From assembly GCA_905236465.1 (NCBI GenBank), contig CAJOQA010000151.1, positions 1 to 5,320 of the forward strand: a DNA stretch of 5,320 nt. The letters run 5' to 3'. Position 1 is the first letter of the stretch. The number at the start of each line of letters is the position of its first letter. The notes beneath the pieces are model-generated. The model was not told the origin of the DNA. It did not search any database and was given only the letters and a program-made list of their open reading frames with translations. The position numbers and the translations under genes were made by a program. Of this stretch, positions 4,535 through 5,320 are shown in pieces. The stretch comes from an uncultured Treponema sp. Its GTDB lineage: Bacteria; Spirochaetota; Spirochaetia; Treponematales; Treponemataceae.

Positions 4535-5320
4535 CTACAGTGCATTGTTTTGCAAAGACTTTATGCGTTGCTTGTTTTTATACATATCCTTGTCCGCAAG
4601 TGCGTGGGCTTTTATAAAGTCTTCTTTTTCAGTCGGACTAAAAAAGCTATAACCGTATGCAGCTGTAAAGCGGATTTCTGTTTCTTTTTGATTTTTTACG
4701 TTGTTGTCAAAGTTAGAAAGAATAACATTTATCTTTAATATATCGGTGTCATTGCACAAACATAAAAATTCATCCCCGCCTATACGGTATATCTTTCCCT
4801 TGTCCCCAACAGCTTCTTTCAGACACTTGCAAAAAACACCTATTACTTTGTCTCCTAAAAGATGCCCGAATTTGTCGTTCATGTACTTAAGATTGTTCAT
4901 GTCAAACATAATAAGACAGCAGTTTTTTAGCAAAGACTTACTGGGGTCGTACTGCTCGGTAAGTGTGTACCAGGCAGTTTTATTGTAAACACCGGTCGCA
5001 ATATCTATAAAGGCAAGTTTTTCGTACAGCTTTGCCTGTTTGAAAGAATCAACTTGATTAACAGACCTTTGGTACATGAGTAGTGATAAAGAAATAAAGG
5101 TAAAGATAAGGGCATAACTTACAGTTACTTCTGTTGTACTTCCTTTTGTAAAACCTATGATGTAAGCAAAAATCGAAATCAGGCTACAAACCATGAAAAA
5201 TGAAAAAATTATTTTTAGCTTTAAGTTTGAAATTGCATTGTTTCTTACAACAAGAATAAAAGCATAGATGAGCGAAAGAGCATACAAAAAATTTGTAAAA
5301 ATCAAGGATTGGGCAAACTG
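4535..5320 (-). CDS. Membrane GGDEF-domain diguanylate cyclase, 5' end outside the window
   Basis: The frame is open to the right edge, giving 261 visible residues with no stop before base 5320. An internal TTG at 5305 lacks a ribosome binding site, so the real start is probably beyond the window. Counting from the edge, hydrophobic helices lie at about 6-25, 35-57 and 65-83, followed by a short coiled linker and a GGDEF domain from about 98. The domain has FDMNNLKYMNDKFGH (139-153), the DMNNLK variant of the usual D-D-FK segment; GGDEF is intact at 181-185. The segment five residues before it reads GDKG instead of RxxD, so the canonical inhibitory site is missing. The protein probably makes c-di-GMP at the inner membrane without that feedback. 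The visible helices look like part of a larger multi-helix sensor module of unknown ligand. It lies upstream of, and probably in an operon with, the MBL-fold lipoprotein gene. Confidence 0.93.
   Translation of the reverse strand, partial: QFAQSLIFTNFLYALSLIYAFILVVRNNAISNLKLKIIFSFFMVCSLISIFAYIIGFTKGSTTEVTVSYALIFTFISLSLLMYQRSVNQVDSFKQAKLYEKLAFIDIATGVYNKTAWYTLTEQYDPSKSLLKNCCLIMFDMNNLKYMNDKFGHLLGDKVIGVFCKCLKEAVGDKGKIYRIGGDEFLCLCNDTDILKINVILSNFDNNVKNQKETEIRFTAAYGYSFFSPTEKEDFIKAHALADKDMYKNKQRIKSLQNNAL

Noticed and set aside
5303..5305. TTG as the true start of the minus-strand GGDEF gene
   Set aside because: The frame stays open to the window edge, no ribosome binding site precedes the TTG, and the first visible helix begins right at it, so the gene probably starts outside the window.

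Overview
The window looks like low-GC bacterial chromosome. A spirochaete of the Treponema type is my best guess. It rests on the AT-rich spacers, the Cache-GGDEF and membrane-GGDEF proteins, the lipoprotein hydrolase and the general protein style; no marker gene proves it. There are four substantial genes: two membrane-bound GGDEF proteins (diguanylate cyclases), a CapA-family metallophosphatase-like protein and an NAPE-PLD/UlaG-type metallo-beta-lactamase-fold lipoprotein. There are no rRNA or tRNA genes, no transposase and no CRISPR array.

Layout. Bases 1-54 are a perfect AGAGT pentanucleotide repeat cut by the left edge. On the minus strand it reads CTCTA repeats and continues in frame from an ATG at 77 with a good Shine-Dalgarno sequence. 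The encoded start is a basic N-terminus followed by a repeated S-T-L-L-Y core, which has the design of a phase-variable exported protein. A possible minus-strand promoter with a perfect TTGACA lies at 162-190. Bases 131-340 are a very AT-rich spacer. A Cache-sensor diguanylate cyclase is at 416-1861 (+), possibly preceded by a 15-codon leader peptide that ends inside its ribosome binding site. A 121-base spacer (1862-1982) holds a dispersed-repeat-like element, a small hairpin and a promoter placed so that the next mRNA would be leaderless. The CapA-family gene is at 1983-3428 (+). It converges with a minus-strand pair separated by 25 bases: a membrane GGDEF protein (5' end outside the window, stop at 4535) followed by the MBL-fold lipoprotein (4509-3445).

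How the genes may work together. The two GGDEF proteins would make c-di-GMP at the inner membrane, one under an extracytoplasmic Cache sensor and product feedback control (RxxD present), the other without the canonical inhibitory site. The CapA-family protein and the lipoprotein are both predicted to act on envelope substrates outside the cytoplasm. A shared envelope or surface theme is reasonable, but nothing in the sequence proves a direct link. The most interesting signal is the repeat-bearing ORF at the left edge, which resembles the coding-repeat arrangement of Neisseria opa genes.
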